A model generated the notes under the pieces. It was not told where the DNA came from, made no database searches, and saw nothing but the letters and a program-made list of their open reading frames with translations. Below are positions 1-5,341 of a stretch of 6,822 nucleotides of DNA, one piece after another. The translations under genes and the position numbers were made by a program. Every line of letters starts with the position of its first letter. Within the stretch, counting starts at the first letter, position 1. Source of the DNA: Synergistaceae bacterium (GTDB lineage Bacteria > Synergistota > Synergistia > Synergistales > Synergistaceae); NCBI GenBank assembly GCA_031283975.1, contig JAITAT010000228.1:1-6822 (forward strand), given 5' to 3'.

Positions 1-128
1 GAAACCTCCAACCTACTCGTCGGTTCCCGCCTTGCCATGTTGGGAACATCCGTCACCAACCCACCGCAGAGAGGGCAGAATGGCTTGTCCCAATCAATGA
101 CATTATTACACTGAGTGCATTTCTTCAT
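1..128 (-). CDS. Zinc-ribbon protein, N-terminal part only (runs off window)
   Basis: Read on the minus strand from an ATG at 128, the frame stays open for 42 codons to the window edge. It begins MKKCTQC and shows two CxxC knuckles, C4-x2-C7 and C18-x2-C21, separated by ten residues, followed by GG. This is the layout of a short N-terminal zinc ribbon (zinc_ribbon_2 type) that binds one structural zinc. After the ribbon the chain turns into a polar, Pro/Arg-containing stretch, as often seen where a ribbon precedes a linker and a membrane or unknown C-terminal domain. The rest of the gene is outside the window, so the overall function cannot be told. An AAGGA element about ten bases upstream could serve as the ribosome-binding site, and a sigma-70-like promoter lies upstream. 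The next gene on this strand (xth) ends about 140 bases upstream. Confidence 0.75.
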   Translation of the reverse strand, partial: MKKCTQCNNVIDWDKPFCPLCGGLVTDVPNMARREPTSRLEV

Positions 129-182
129 CTTCAAAACGTCCTTTCGGATCGATGTTGTTTCGGCTTATGCAAGAGCGCCTTT

Positions 183-210
183 ATTATACTTGACTAAATA
201 TTAAACGCAA
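183..210 (-). promoter_or_regulatory. Predicted sigma-70 promoter of the zinc-ribbon gene
   Basis: On the minus strand there is a perfect TATAAT (188 to 183), preceded after a 16-base spacer by TTGCGT (210 to 205), a partial match to TTGACA. The surroundings are AT-rich, unlike the neighbouring coding DNA. The predicted start near base 176 would give a leader of about 48 bases. The rest of the 129-268 gap shows nothing further: no convincing terminator for xth was found. Confidence 0.6.
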
Positions 211-268
211 TTATCTCGAAATTCAATATAACGCGGCATATTTCGGCAAAATGGCACGCCTAACCGGG

Positions 269-1060
269 TTACAGGTCGAACACCGCAGTCACAGCCGTAT
301 GATCGGAAGGGCGTTCCATCGCGCGAAGTTCTCTCGCCACGCTCACATCCACGCTCGCGTCCGCTAAAACTTCGGTGGCAAAAAGGTGGTCGATTCTCCA
401 TCCGATGTTTTTCTCCAGAGCCCCTTTTATCCTGTAATCCCAAAACGAAAATTCTCCCGGACCCGGACGATGTTTGCGGAATACGTCGACGAAGCCCCAC
501 GAAACGACCGCCGACAACGCCGCCCTCGCTTCTTCGCACACACAGACGTGATCCCGTTTGTTTTCGGGATGAGTCACGTCGATATCCGTGGGCACGACAT
601 TGATATCCCCGGTCCAGAGCAGTTTGCCCGACGGTTTGTACTCTCGGTCGAACATGGCGCGCAATCGCTCCAAAAAGCGCAGTTTATAGTCGTAGTCAGG
701 GCTTCCAATCTCTTTCCCCTGAGGAACATATGTGCATACCACGTCGAGATCTCCAAACCGCGCGCGAAGTACGCGCGCGAAGTCGCGCTCCGTGTCGCCC
801 CCGTCCCCGAATCCCGCGTCAAGTTTGTCGGGCGGCGCCAGTGAGGCCACGGCGACTCCGTTGTACGATTTCATGCCGCTGTACGCGCACTTATACCCCA
901 AGCCCTTGAAAAAATCTTCCGGAAAATCCGCGTTTTGGCATTTCGTCTCCTGCATGCACAATATGTCGGGCGCGCCGCCGCCGCTCAGAAATTTCCCGAC
1001 AATGGGCAGACGCGCTTTGATGGAATTCACGTTGAACGTAGCTATCCGTAACATCGCCAT
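269..1060 (-). CDS. xth: Exodeoxyribonuclease III / AP endonuclease (Xth family)
   Basis: The 263-residue product is full length for the ExoIII/ExoA branch of the endonuclease/exonuclease/phosphatase fold (E. coli ExoIII is 268). By family knowledge it cleaves DNA 5' of abasic sites and has 3'-5' exonuclease or 3'-phosphatase activity in base excision repair, in the cytoplasm. All catalytic signatures are present: ATFNVNSIKARL near the N terminus (N10), ILCMQETKC with the metal-binding Glu (E38), Tyr111 in CTYVPQG, TGDINVVPTDID with D152 and N154, WRIDHLF with D224, and the C-terminal PSDH with D253 and H254. The ATG at 1060 overlaps the eamA stop codon by one base (TAATG), with GGAGG about ten bases upstream inside eamA, so translation is probably coupled. 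A second in-frame ATG two codons later (1054) is an alternative start. No odd residues were seen. The pairing with a drug/metabolite exporter is probably incidental operon architecture. Confidence 0.95.
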   Translation of the reverse strand: MAMLRIATFNVNSIKARLPIVGKFLSGGGAPDILCMQETKCQNADFPEDFFKGLGYKCAYSGMKSYNGVAVASLAPPDKLDAGFGDGGDTERDFARVLRARFGDLDVVCTYVPQGKEIGSPDYDYKLRFLERLRAMFDREYKPSGKLLWTGDINVVPTDIDVTHPENKRDHVCVCEEARAALSAVVSWGFVDVFRKHRPGPGEFSFWDYRIKGALEKNIGWRIDHLFATEVLADASVDVSVARELRAMERPSDHTAVTAVFDL

Positions 1061-1977
1061 TACCCCGCACCCTCCGAAGAATTTCTGTTGTTTACCATCC
1101 ATATTCCCATCAGCGTCAGCGCGCCCCCGACGTATGAGAACACCGTGAATCTCTCGCCGGTCAGAAAATACGCCACGAGCGCTCCAAATATCGGCTGAAG
1201 AAGCATAAACACCGAAGCGCCGGTCGCTGGAAGAGCCGACAGTCCGTCGTACCACAGCAGATAACAAAGGCCGGAGCACACGCAGCCGAGGAATATGACA
1301 GAGCACCACCCTCTCACCGAGACGTCGAGCAGCCCCGAAAATGTTTGCGGCGCGATGAAAAATATGAGCGTCGACTGCATGATCATGGCGAACAGGTTCA
1401 CCCATAAAATGGAGAAAGCGGGAGAGTGATTTTTCAGCATCCTCCGCGACAAAATTTGGAACACTCCCCAGTTCACGGCGCTCACCGCAATCATGAAGTC
1501 TCCAAATCCCCGGTTCGCGGCGCCTTCGGGATTTTGAGTGCCCAGCCCAAGGATCAGCAAAACCCCGAGCCCTGATATCACGAGACCGGCTATGGCAAGC
1601 CGGTTGAGTTTCTCTTTGAGGAATATCCAACTGAGCAGCGCGACAAACGCCGGCGTGCCCGCTATCATCCAGTTCGAATTCGCGACCCCGGCGCTTCGCA
1701 TCGCCGTAAATTGGAGGTTTTGATGGAACGCCACTCCAAGGAACGCCAGTGTCAGGAAAGGTATTACCTCGTCGCGAAAAGGTCTCCCGCAATCTCCCCT
1801 GTATATGGCGGCGGGAATGATTACCAGCAGCCCGAAGAGAATGCGAAACCATACCGCGAGGAACGGGGATATTTCTCCGACCGCGATTTTCATGGACGCG
1901 AACGACGCGGCCCAGGAAAGGACGCACAGCGCAAGTTCCGCGCTCGCTCTGCGGGGAGAAATCAAGCGAGGAGCCAC
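1060..1977 (-). CDS. EamA/DMT-family transporter (RhaT/RarD-like permease)
   Basis: This is a very hydrophobic protein of about 305 residues, the usual size for the ten-helix drug/metabolite transporter superfamily. It has two EamA repeats, roughly residues 11-145 and 158-297. Family hallmarks are visible: an N-terminal helix with LSWAASFASMKIA, the end of repeat one with AGTPAFVALLSWIFLKEKLN, and the same element in repeat two with LLQPIFGALVAYFLTGERFT. Such proteins export or exchange amino acids, nucleosides or other small metabolites across the inner membrane; the substrate cannot be read from sequence. The start is uncertain. The frame is open from a GTG at 2043, but that codon sits only about ten bases downstream of the predicted transcription start. 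The GTG at 1977, about a dozen residues before the first helix, gives a normal length, although neither start has a good SD. It is the first gene of a two-gene unit with xth. Confidence 0.88.
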   Translation of the reverse strand: MAPRLISPRRASAELALCVLSWAASFASMKIAVGEISPFLAVWFRILFGLLVIIPAAIYRGDCGRPFRDEVIPFLTLAFLGVAFHQNLQFTAMRSAGVANSNWMIAGTPAFVALLSWIFLKEKLNRLAIAGLVISGLGVLLILGLGTQNPEGAANRGFGDFMIAVSAVNWGVFQILSRRMLKNHSPAFSILWVNLFAMIMQSTLIFFIAPQTFSGLLDVSVRGWCSVIFLGCVCSGLCYLLWYDGLSALPATGASVFMLLQPIFGALVAYFLTGERFTVFSYVGGALTLMGIWMVNNRNSSEGAG

Positions 1978-2059
1978 TATTGACCGCAGGCTGATGTTTA
2001 CCGCCCCCTTCGTGGAATTTTCGCGCCGCGATAAGCGGAACACCGCGATTACACGCGAA

Positions 2060-2090
2060 ATTATAACATTTACCGCGGGTTAATTGTCGA
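2060..2090 (-). promoter_or_regulatory. Predicted extended -10 promoter for eamA-xth
   Basis: Minus-strand reading gives TGTTATAAT (2068 to 2060), a perfect -10 with the extended TGn element. A weak -35-like TCGACA (2090 to 2085) lies at a long 19-base spacing, so the extended -10 is likely to carry the promoter. Transcription should start near 2053. It points away from the plus-strand promoter at 2116-2124. Confidence 0.6.
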
Positions 2091-2115
2091 AAAGCGCGAA
2101 TTGCGGAGTTGAAAA

Positions 2116-2124
2116 TGGTATAAT
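2116..2124 (+). promoter_or_regulatory. Predicted extended -10 promoter for the metalloprotease gene
   Basis: TGGTATAAT is a perfect -10 with the extended TGn motif. No -35 box is found at 16-18 bases. The predicted start near 2131 leaves a leader of about 25 bases to the TTG at 2156, containing the GGGAGGGA ribosome-binding site. The 13-base context (2113-2125) is repeated, with one mismatch, on the opposite strand at 2071-2059. Confidence 0.55.
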
Positions 2125-2155
2125 TATGAAAATAATAATGATGGGAGGGACGGAA

Positions 2156-2950
2156 TTGAGAGGAATATCGATGATTCCAAGTGCAAGCGACGCTCTCGCT
2201 CTCCGCGGGGCGTCAGGAAGTTTAGCGCTCGCGGAACGCGATGTGCTCACGCGCGAACGCGCTCTGAAAGCCTCCGTGTCCGGGGGGTCCTCTCATACAA
2301 CTTATAAATACGCTGTCGGCCCGGATGGCGTCAGGTACATCGTGGGCGCGGAGGTATCGATCACCGCCCCCGAGGATGCACTTGACCGCATTCCCGGCGT
2401 TGGAACGCCGAAAAATCCGTCGTCCCGCCAAAGTCCGGCGCGCGGTGCCGAGTTGTCCGAAAAGAGCCCTCACAAACGGGACGGCGCCAACGGCACGGCA
2501 ATAGCGGAACTCGAACGGACGGAGCGAGAGGTCATCGCCCACGAAAACGCGCACAAGGCGGCCGCGGGGCGTTTCGGCGGCCCCGTACACTATACCTACA
2601 CTACCGGTCCGGACGGGAAGCGTTACATATCCGGCGGCGAAGTCCCGATCCACACGCCGAGTACGAATGACCCGGAAGAAGCCCTTCGGAACGCCCGTCA
2701 GGTCATGAACGCCGCGCTCGCGCCGGGCGACCCGTCAGGTCAGGATATAGCCGTAGCGGCCTCCGCATCCTCCATGGCCGCATTCGCGAGAGCGGGTCTC
2801 GCGTCGGGAAAATTGGGCGAATCTTCCGTCTCGGCGAAAAAAGCCGCCGGCAGTTACAAGAACAACCTCTCCTCCAACGGCCTGTGGACGTCAAAAGATA
2901 TGGTACGCATGACACGCTTGTGCGAAAATTATTGCCAGAATATCCCTTGA
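2156..2950 (+). CDS. Putative zinc metalloprotease, SprA-related (CJM1_0395-like), with a duplicated degenerate core
   Basis: The protein has 264 residues from the TTG. The second half matches what I know of the SprA-related family (PF12118): VIAHENAHKAAAG with an HExxH zinc motif (129-133), GPDGKRYISGGEVPI (151-165), DPEEAL, then AALAPGDPSGQD and VAASASSMAAFARAGL. Family members are putative peptidases with no characterised substrate that I know of. No signal peptide or membrane helix is visible, so a cytoplasmic location is likely. Unusually, residues 30-69 align without gaps to 126-165 at 18 of 40 positions, but HENAH has become RERAL (33-37). That copy keeps GPDG, RY and GxEV, yet cannot bind zinc through this motif. 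A polar Ser/Pro/Lys linker (about 76-118) separates the copies, and the last 50 residues are a non-family tail. TTG is preferred as start because GGAGG (2144-2148) lies seven bases before it. The ATG at 2171, with AGGA six bases before it, is an alternative (259 residues). Protease activity is inferred, not shown. Confidence 0.8.
   Translation: MRGISMIPSASDALALRGASGSLALAERDVLTRERALKASVSGGSSHTTYKYAVGPDGVRYIVGAEVSITAPEDALDRIPGVGTPKNPSSRQSPARGAELSEKSPHKRDGANGTAIAELERTEREVIAHENAHKAAAGRFGGPVHYTYTTGPDGKRYISGGEVPIHTPSTNDPEEALRNARQVMNAALAPGDPSGQDIAVAASASSMAAFARAGLASGKLGESSVSAKKAAGSYKNNLSSNGLWTSKDMVRMTRLCENYCQNIP
2243..2362 (+). repeat. Internal coding repeat, copy 1 (degenerate: RERAL in place of HENAH)
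   Basis: This 40-codon block encodes the first copy of the SprA-like core, starting VLTRERALKA and ending YIVGAEVSI. Compared without gaps to the copy at 2531-2650, it shares V, E, A, K, A, two Tyr, GPDG, RYI, G, EV and I, 18 identities in all. Both histidines of the HExxH motif are replaced (by Arg and Leu). The divergence indicates an old duplication. Confidence 0.75.
2531..2650 (+). repeat. Internal coding repeat, copy 2 (intact HENAH core)
   Basis: This is the second 40-codon block, with the HExxH codons at 2540-2554 and GPDGKRY followed by GGEV. It is the copy that looks catalytically competent and continues into the conserved family C-terminal segment. Confidence 0.75.
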
Positions 2951-2959
2951 TGTTATAAT
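2932..2959 (+). promoter_or_regulatory. Predicted strong sigma-70 promoter upstream of the 81-residue exported protein gene
   Basis: TTGCCA (2932-2937, five of six to consensus) is followed after 16 bases by TATAAT (2954-2959) with an extended TG at 2951-2952. The -35 lies inside the last codons of the metalloprotease gene. A second perfect TATAAT occurs at 2975-2980 without a recognisable -35 at normal spacing. Initiation from the first box is expected near 2966, from the second near 2987. Confidence 0.65.
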
Positions 2960-2979
2960 CATTGGCGTATCGTTTATAA

Positions 2980-2998
2980 TTTACGTTGCGAACGTAAA
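2980..2998 (+). promoter_or_regulatory. Perfect 19-bp palindrome, candidate operator or leader hairpin
   Basis: TTTACGTT-GCG-AACGTAAA is a perfect 8-bp inverted repeat around a three-base centre. It starts at the last T of the second TATAAT, lies 20 bases downstream of the first -10, and ends 13 bases before the ATG at 3012. No T-run follows, so it is not an intrinsic terminator. Its position fits a repressor operator; an mRNA hairpin next to the ribosome-binding site is the alternative. Confidence 0.5.
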
Positions 2999-3011
2999 GT
3001 GAGGCGATCTT

Positions 3012-3257
3012 ATGACGCGCGCGGCGCGCCGGGCTTTATCGGTTATCTTTCTTGCGGCCGGAATCGTGTTTTTCGCGGCGGAGGCGGCGGTTGACGCGTT
3101 CCCTTTCACGACCGTATATATCACAAGGCCGGGGCGATTTTATCACAGGCATAATTGTATCGTGATAAGAAATGGGCGTCCGATAGCCATATCGGTCTCC
3201 AACGCCAAAGAACAGGGTTTTTACCCATGCCGTAAATGCGAGCCCCCGGCGTGGTAA
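3012..3257 (+). CDS. Small exported protein with an Ada-like Cys/His metal-binding motif
   Basis: The product has 81 residues. An Arg-rich N terminus (RAARR) and a hydrophobic core (about 10-23) form a signal peptide, with possible cleavage near VDA|F (after residue 29). An uncleaved anchor is the alternative. The mature part of about 50 residues carries YHRHNC, then SNAKEQGFYPCRKCEPP. This gives H45, C49, C73 and C76, the pattern of the Ada-type metal-binding fold (tyrosine-histidine-x3-cysteine, then AxxxGxxPCxxC). In known proteins this fold is usually a zinc-binding accessory domain next to nucleases or transcription factors. Here it stands alone and appears exported, so a DNA-repair role is not implied; metal binding is the only inference. 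ATG at 3012 has GAGG seven bases upstream. The next gene begins 38 bases downstream with no promoter or terminator between, suggesting co-transcription. Confidence 0.75.
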   Translation: MTRAARRALSVIFLAAGIVFFAAEAAVDAFPFTTVYITRPGRFYHRHNCIVIRNGRPIAISVSNAKEQGFYPCRKCEPPAW

Positions 3258-3295
3258 CGCGCGCTGCGTCAATATAACGCAAGGAGCTGGAATGA

Positions 3296-3961
3296 ATGAT
3301 AAACGCGGCAAAATATACCCTGACTCTGAAAAACCACAGCAGTCAATTTCACCGTTTCGCTGTCTTTCAGACATTTCAGGACGCTTCCGAATCCGTAAAA
3401 CCGCTGTCCCTGGCGTGGATAGTAGGGGCGATAGCCCCCGGAACCAGGGATCAGAACAGCAGCTCTCAGTTTACCTGGCGGACGACTTACAATATTTCAA
3501 TAATCAACAGTTATCACATAGGCAATGAGATGCTCTCCACGAACTCCGTCCACATGCCGGTGGACATCGGGGGCGAAAGCGGTTTCGCTGTCACTTATTT
3601 CGGCGATTTCCCCTTGGGCGCGCCGGCTTTCGTCGGCTCCGTAATGGACGGACAGAAGGGGTATCTCATTATTCAATCCGATCGCAAAATCCCCACGTCC
3701 GAAAGGCAGCACGAGGAAAACTGCTTCCTCAAAGTCGGTTTTTCCATGGCCGGCCGCCAGGTATCGGTGGCCGATCTTCACCCGGACAACCTGTACAGAT
3801 TCACCCTCAATCCGATTTACCGCGTAACGACCGGCGAATTTTATCCGGGGCAGATAATCGGCGACGAACCCTCCGGCAATTCTTTCGCCATCGACTTCGG
3901 CGACGACTTTAACAAGACGATAATCCTGAAAGGCGACAATTTTTTCGAAGAGGAAAAGTGA
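3296..3961 (+). CDS. Hypothetical beta-rich protein, possibly RhiA-like
   Basis: This 221-residue protein has no signal peptide or membrane helix and a high content of alternating polar/hydrophobic residues typical of a beta sandwich. The order of landmarks resembles RhiA-like proteins (the rhizosphere-expressed RhiA of Rhizobium leguminosarum and bacterial homologues) as I remember them: TLTLKNHSS at the start, LSLAWIVG near 38-45, a PGT followed by FTW and Y, then GYLIIQSDRKIP near 122-133, GFSMAGRQVSVA, and LYRFTLNPIYRVTTGEFYPGQ. The usual tryptophans of that family are partly missing, and the match is from memory, so it stays tentative. RhiA has no established biochemical activity. AAGGAG (3281-3286) nine bases before the ATG at 3296 supports this start. 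The ATG at 3292, in another frame, opens only a 78-codon shadow. Stop TGA ends at 3961. Confidence 0.7.
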   Translation: MINAAKYTLTLKNHSSQFHRFAVFQTFQDASESVKPLSLAWIVGAIAPGTRDQNSSSQFTWRTTYNISIINSYHIGNEMLSTNSVHMPVDIGGESGFAVTYFGDFPLGAPAFVGSVMDGQKGYLIIQSDRKIPTSERQHEENCFLKVGFSMAGRQVSVADLHPDNLYRFTLNPIYRVTTGEFYPGQIIGDEPSGNSFAIDFGDDFNKTIILKGDNFFEEEK

Positions 3962-3977
3962 CGGGATAAATTATCAA

Positions 3978-4007
3978 TTTCCACTTCCGCCTCTTATGTG
4001 CTACAAT
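3978..4007 (+). promoter_or_regulatory. Predicted promoter of the Liv transporter operon
   Basis: TTTCCA (3978-3983), an 18-base spacer, and TACAAT (4002-4007) with an extended TGC just upstream (3999-4001). Initiation is expected near 4014, giving a leader of about 80 bases that contains two hairpins before the livK-like gene. Confidence 0.5.
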
Positions 4008-4016
4008 CCCGGATCA

Positions 4017-4049
4017 TTCGGCCGATGCGGCCGAAGTTCCTGCGGGGAC
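4017..4049 (+). promoter_or_regulatory. Two tandem hairpins in the livK leader
   Basis: TTCGGCCG-atg-CGGCCGAA (4017-4035) is a perfect 8-bp inverted repeat with a three-base loop. It is followed directly by GTTCC-tgcg-GGGAC (4036-4049), a 5-bp stem with one G-U pair and a C(UGCG)G loop of the stable UNCG type. A T-rich stretch with two short runs (4053-4064) comes next. The first hairpin begins within a few bases of the predicted transcript start. A 5' stabiliser is likely; attenuation is possible. No known riboswitch was recognised. Confidence 0.45.
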
Positions 4050-4095
4050 GTCGTTTTTGATTTTCAAAAAACATATATTTCAAGGAGTGATGGCA

Positions 4096-5226
4096 ATGCG
4101 TAAGTTGTTCCTCGCGGTTCTCATCTGTTTGGTGACGGCGGCGTCGGCCTGCGCGGCGGACGATGTCGTCAGGATAGGGTTCTACAATTGTCTCACGGGA
4201 CAGAACGCTTTTGGCGGGCAGCTCGAACTCGAGGGCGTACAGCTTGCCATGACGGAGTTCCCGGAAATTCTCGGCAAAAAAGTGGAACTCGTGGTGGTCG
4301 ACAACAAGTCCGACAAGGTCGAATCGGCAAACGCGGTAACGCGCCTCATCGAGAACGATAAGGTGTGCGCTATAATCGGTTCCTACGGTTCCAGCCTCTC
4401 CATAGCCGGAGGCGAAGTAGCCGAAACCGCCAAGGTACCGATGCTGACAACTTCCAGCACAAACCCTCTCGTGACGCAGGGGAAAAAATACTCTTTCCGC
4501 GCGTGCTTCATCGACCCGCAGCAGGGCGCCGGGGCCGCGACGTACGCGTACAGGACTCTCGGTTACAAAAAGGCGGCGCTTCTGGTGGACGTGGCAAACG
4601 ACTACTCCGTAGGGCTGGCGACATTTTTCAAGAATTCGTTCACAAAACTCGGCGGCGAAATCGTATCCGACATGAGATACCAGTCCGGCGACCAGGACTT
4701 CACGGCGCAATTGACCGAGATCATCTCCAAAGGCCCCGACGTTGTGCTGCTTCCCGCTTACTTCGCCGAGGGCGCGGTCATCTTGAAGCAGGCTCGCGAA
4801 CTCGGCGCGACTTTCCGCTTCATGGGCGGAGACGCCATGGACAACCCTGAGATGGTCACTCTCGGCGGAGACGCCATAGACGGCTTTATTTACACCGGGT
4901 TCGCCTACGCGCCGGACATGCCGAACATGAACCCTGTGGCGGCCAAGTTCACCGAAAACTGGAAGAAAGCGTACCCGAACAAAGATACCAACGCCAACGC
5001 GGCGCTCGGTTACGACTGCTACATCATGATAATGGACGCGATCCAGCGCGCCGGCAGCGCGGAACCTGAAAAAATCCGCGACGCCCTGGAAGCCACGAAG
5101 GACCTCCCGACGGTCACCGGAATCACGACGCTCGACGCCGATCACAACCCCCAGAAGGACATCGGCATTCTGGAGATAAAAGGCGGCAAGAAGACGTTCG
5201 TCGGCACGGTCGTTCCCGAGATATAA
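4096..5226 (+). CDS. livK: Branched-chain amino acid ABC transporter, periplasmic substrate-binding protein (LivK/LivJ-like)
   Basis: The protein has 376 residues, typical for type I periplasmic binding proteins of the Liv/HAAT family (Peripla_BP_6). A signal peptide, MRKLFLAVLICLVTAASACA, fits signal peptidase I cleavage at ACA|AD. Cys19 does not sit in a good lipobox, so this is more likely a soluble periplasmic protein than a lipoprotein. The mature domain starts with VRIGFYNCLTG and contains GSYGSS (95-100) and TTSSTNP (118-124), which correspond to the ligand-contact loops for the amino-acid backbone. ANDYSVG (168-173) and the second-lobe segment GPDVVLLPAYF follow. The preferred ligand among Leu/Ile/Val or related amino acids cannot be told. 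The ATG at 4096 has AAGGAG (4082-4087) at eight bases; ATG 4090 is too close. It leads the operon with livH and livM, separated from them by a terminator. Confidence 0.93.
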   Translation: MRKLFLAVLICLVTAASACAADDVVRIGFYNCLTGQNAFGGQLELEGVQLAMTEFPEILGKKVELVVVDNKSDKVESANAVTRLIENDKVCAIIGSYGSSLSIAGGEVAETAKVPMLTTSSTNPLVTQGKKYSFRACFIDPQQGAGAATYAYRTLGYKKAALLVDVANDYSVGLATFFKNSFTKLGGEIVSDMRYQSGDQDFTAQLTEIISKGPDVVLLPAYFAEGAVILKQARELGATFRFMGGDAMDNPEMVTLGGDAIDGFIYTGFAYAPDMPNMNPVAAKFTENWKKAYPNKDTNANAALGYDCYIMIMDAIQRAGSAEPEKIRDALEATKDLPTVTGITTLDADHNPQKDIGILEIKGGKKTFVGTVVPEI

Positions 5227-5234
5227 CGGCGTTT

Positions 5235-5278
5235 TACCGATTCGCGCGCGTCCCGAACATCGGTACTCCGCGACGGAG
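5235..5278 (+). repeat. Two contiguous stem-loops preceding the livK terminator
   Basis: Stem one pairs TACCGAT (5235-5241) with ATCGGTA (5259-5265), with a possible inner TCG/CGA helix. Stem two, CTCCG-cga-CGGAG (5266-5278), begins at the next base. The terminator stem begins immediately after it. Such structures can protect the 3' end of an upstream message or form coaxially stacked helices. Confidence 0.5.
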
Positions 5279-5308
5279 GCGGCGAGAACTCGTTCCTCGC
5301 CGCTTTTT
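5279..5308 (+). terminator. Intrinsic terminator between livK and livH
   Basis: GCGGCGAG (5279-5286) pairs perfectly with CTCGCCGC (5296-5303) around a nine-base loop and is followed by TTTTT (5304-5308). It lies 52 bases after the livK stop and 33 bases before the livH start. No clear new promoter was seen after it, so livHM expression probably depends on read-through. Confidence 0.85.
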
Positions 5309-5341
5309 ATAAACTGACAATAAAAGCCGGAGGCGTTTTAG

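Noticed and set aside
217..245. CGAAAT/ATTTCG inverted repeat downstream of xth as a terminator.
   Set aside because: Six AT-rich pairs with a long loop and no T-run; too weak to call.
386..1148. Two plus-strand open frames opposite xth.
   Set aside because: They are antisense shadows of a strongly conserved enzyme, without ribosome-binding sites or recognisable domains.
1061..1927. The xth frame stays open for 289 further codons upstream, across eamA, giving an apparent 552-residue protein.
   Set aside because: The extra part reads as Arg/His/Pro-rich nonsense in a frame overlapping a clear EamA protein, while the ExoIII homology starts exactly at the 1060/1054 ATG with coupling signals. 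It is a by-product of GC-rich codon bias.
3265..3280. GCGT...ACGC inverted repeat between the 81-residue gene and the RhiA-like gene.
   Set aside because: Only four base pairs and no T-run; expected by chance.
4110..4158. Cys19 of the livK-like signal peptide as a lipobox cysteine.
   Set aside because: The preceding residues are A-S-A with no Leu/Val/Ile at -3, while ACA|AD is a good signal peptidase I site; lipoprotein modification is not favoured.
3994..5145. A 383-codon minus-strand open frame opposite the livK-like gene.
   Set aside because: Composition is Arg/Val/His-rich with no recognisable motif, it lacks a ribosome-binding site, and the plus-strand reading is a full-length binding protein with signal peptide.
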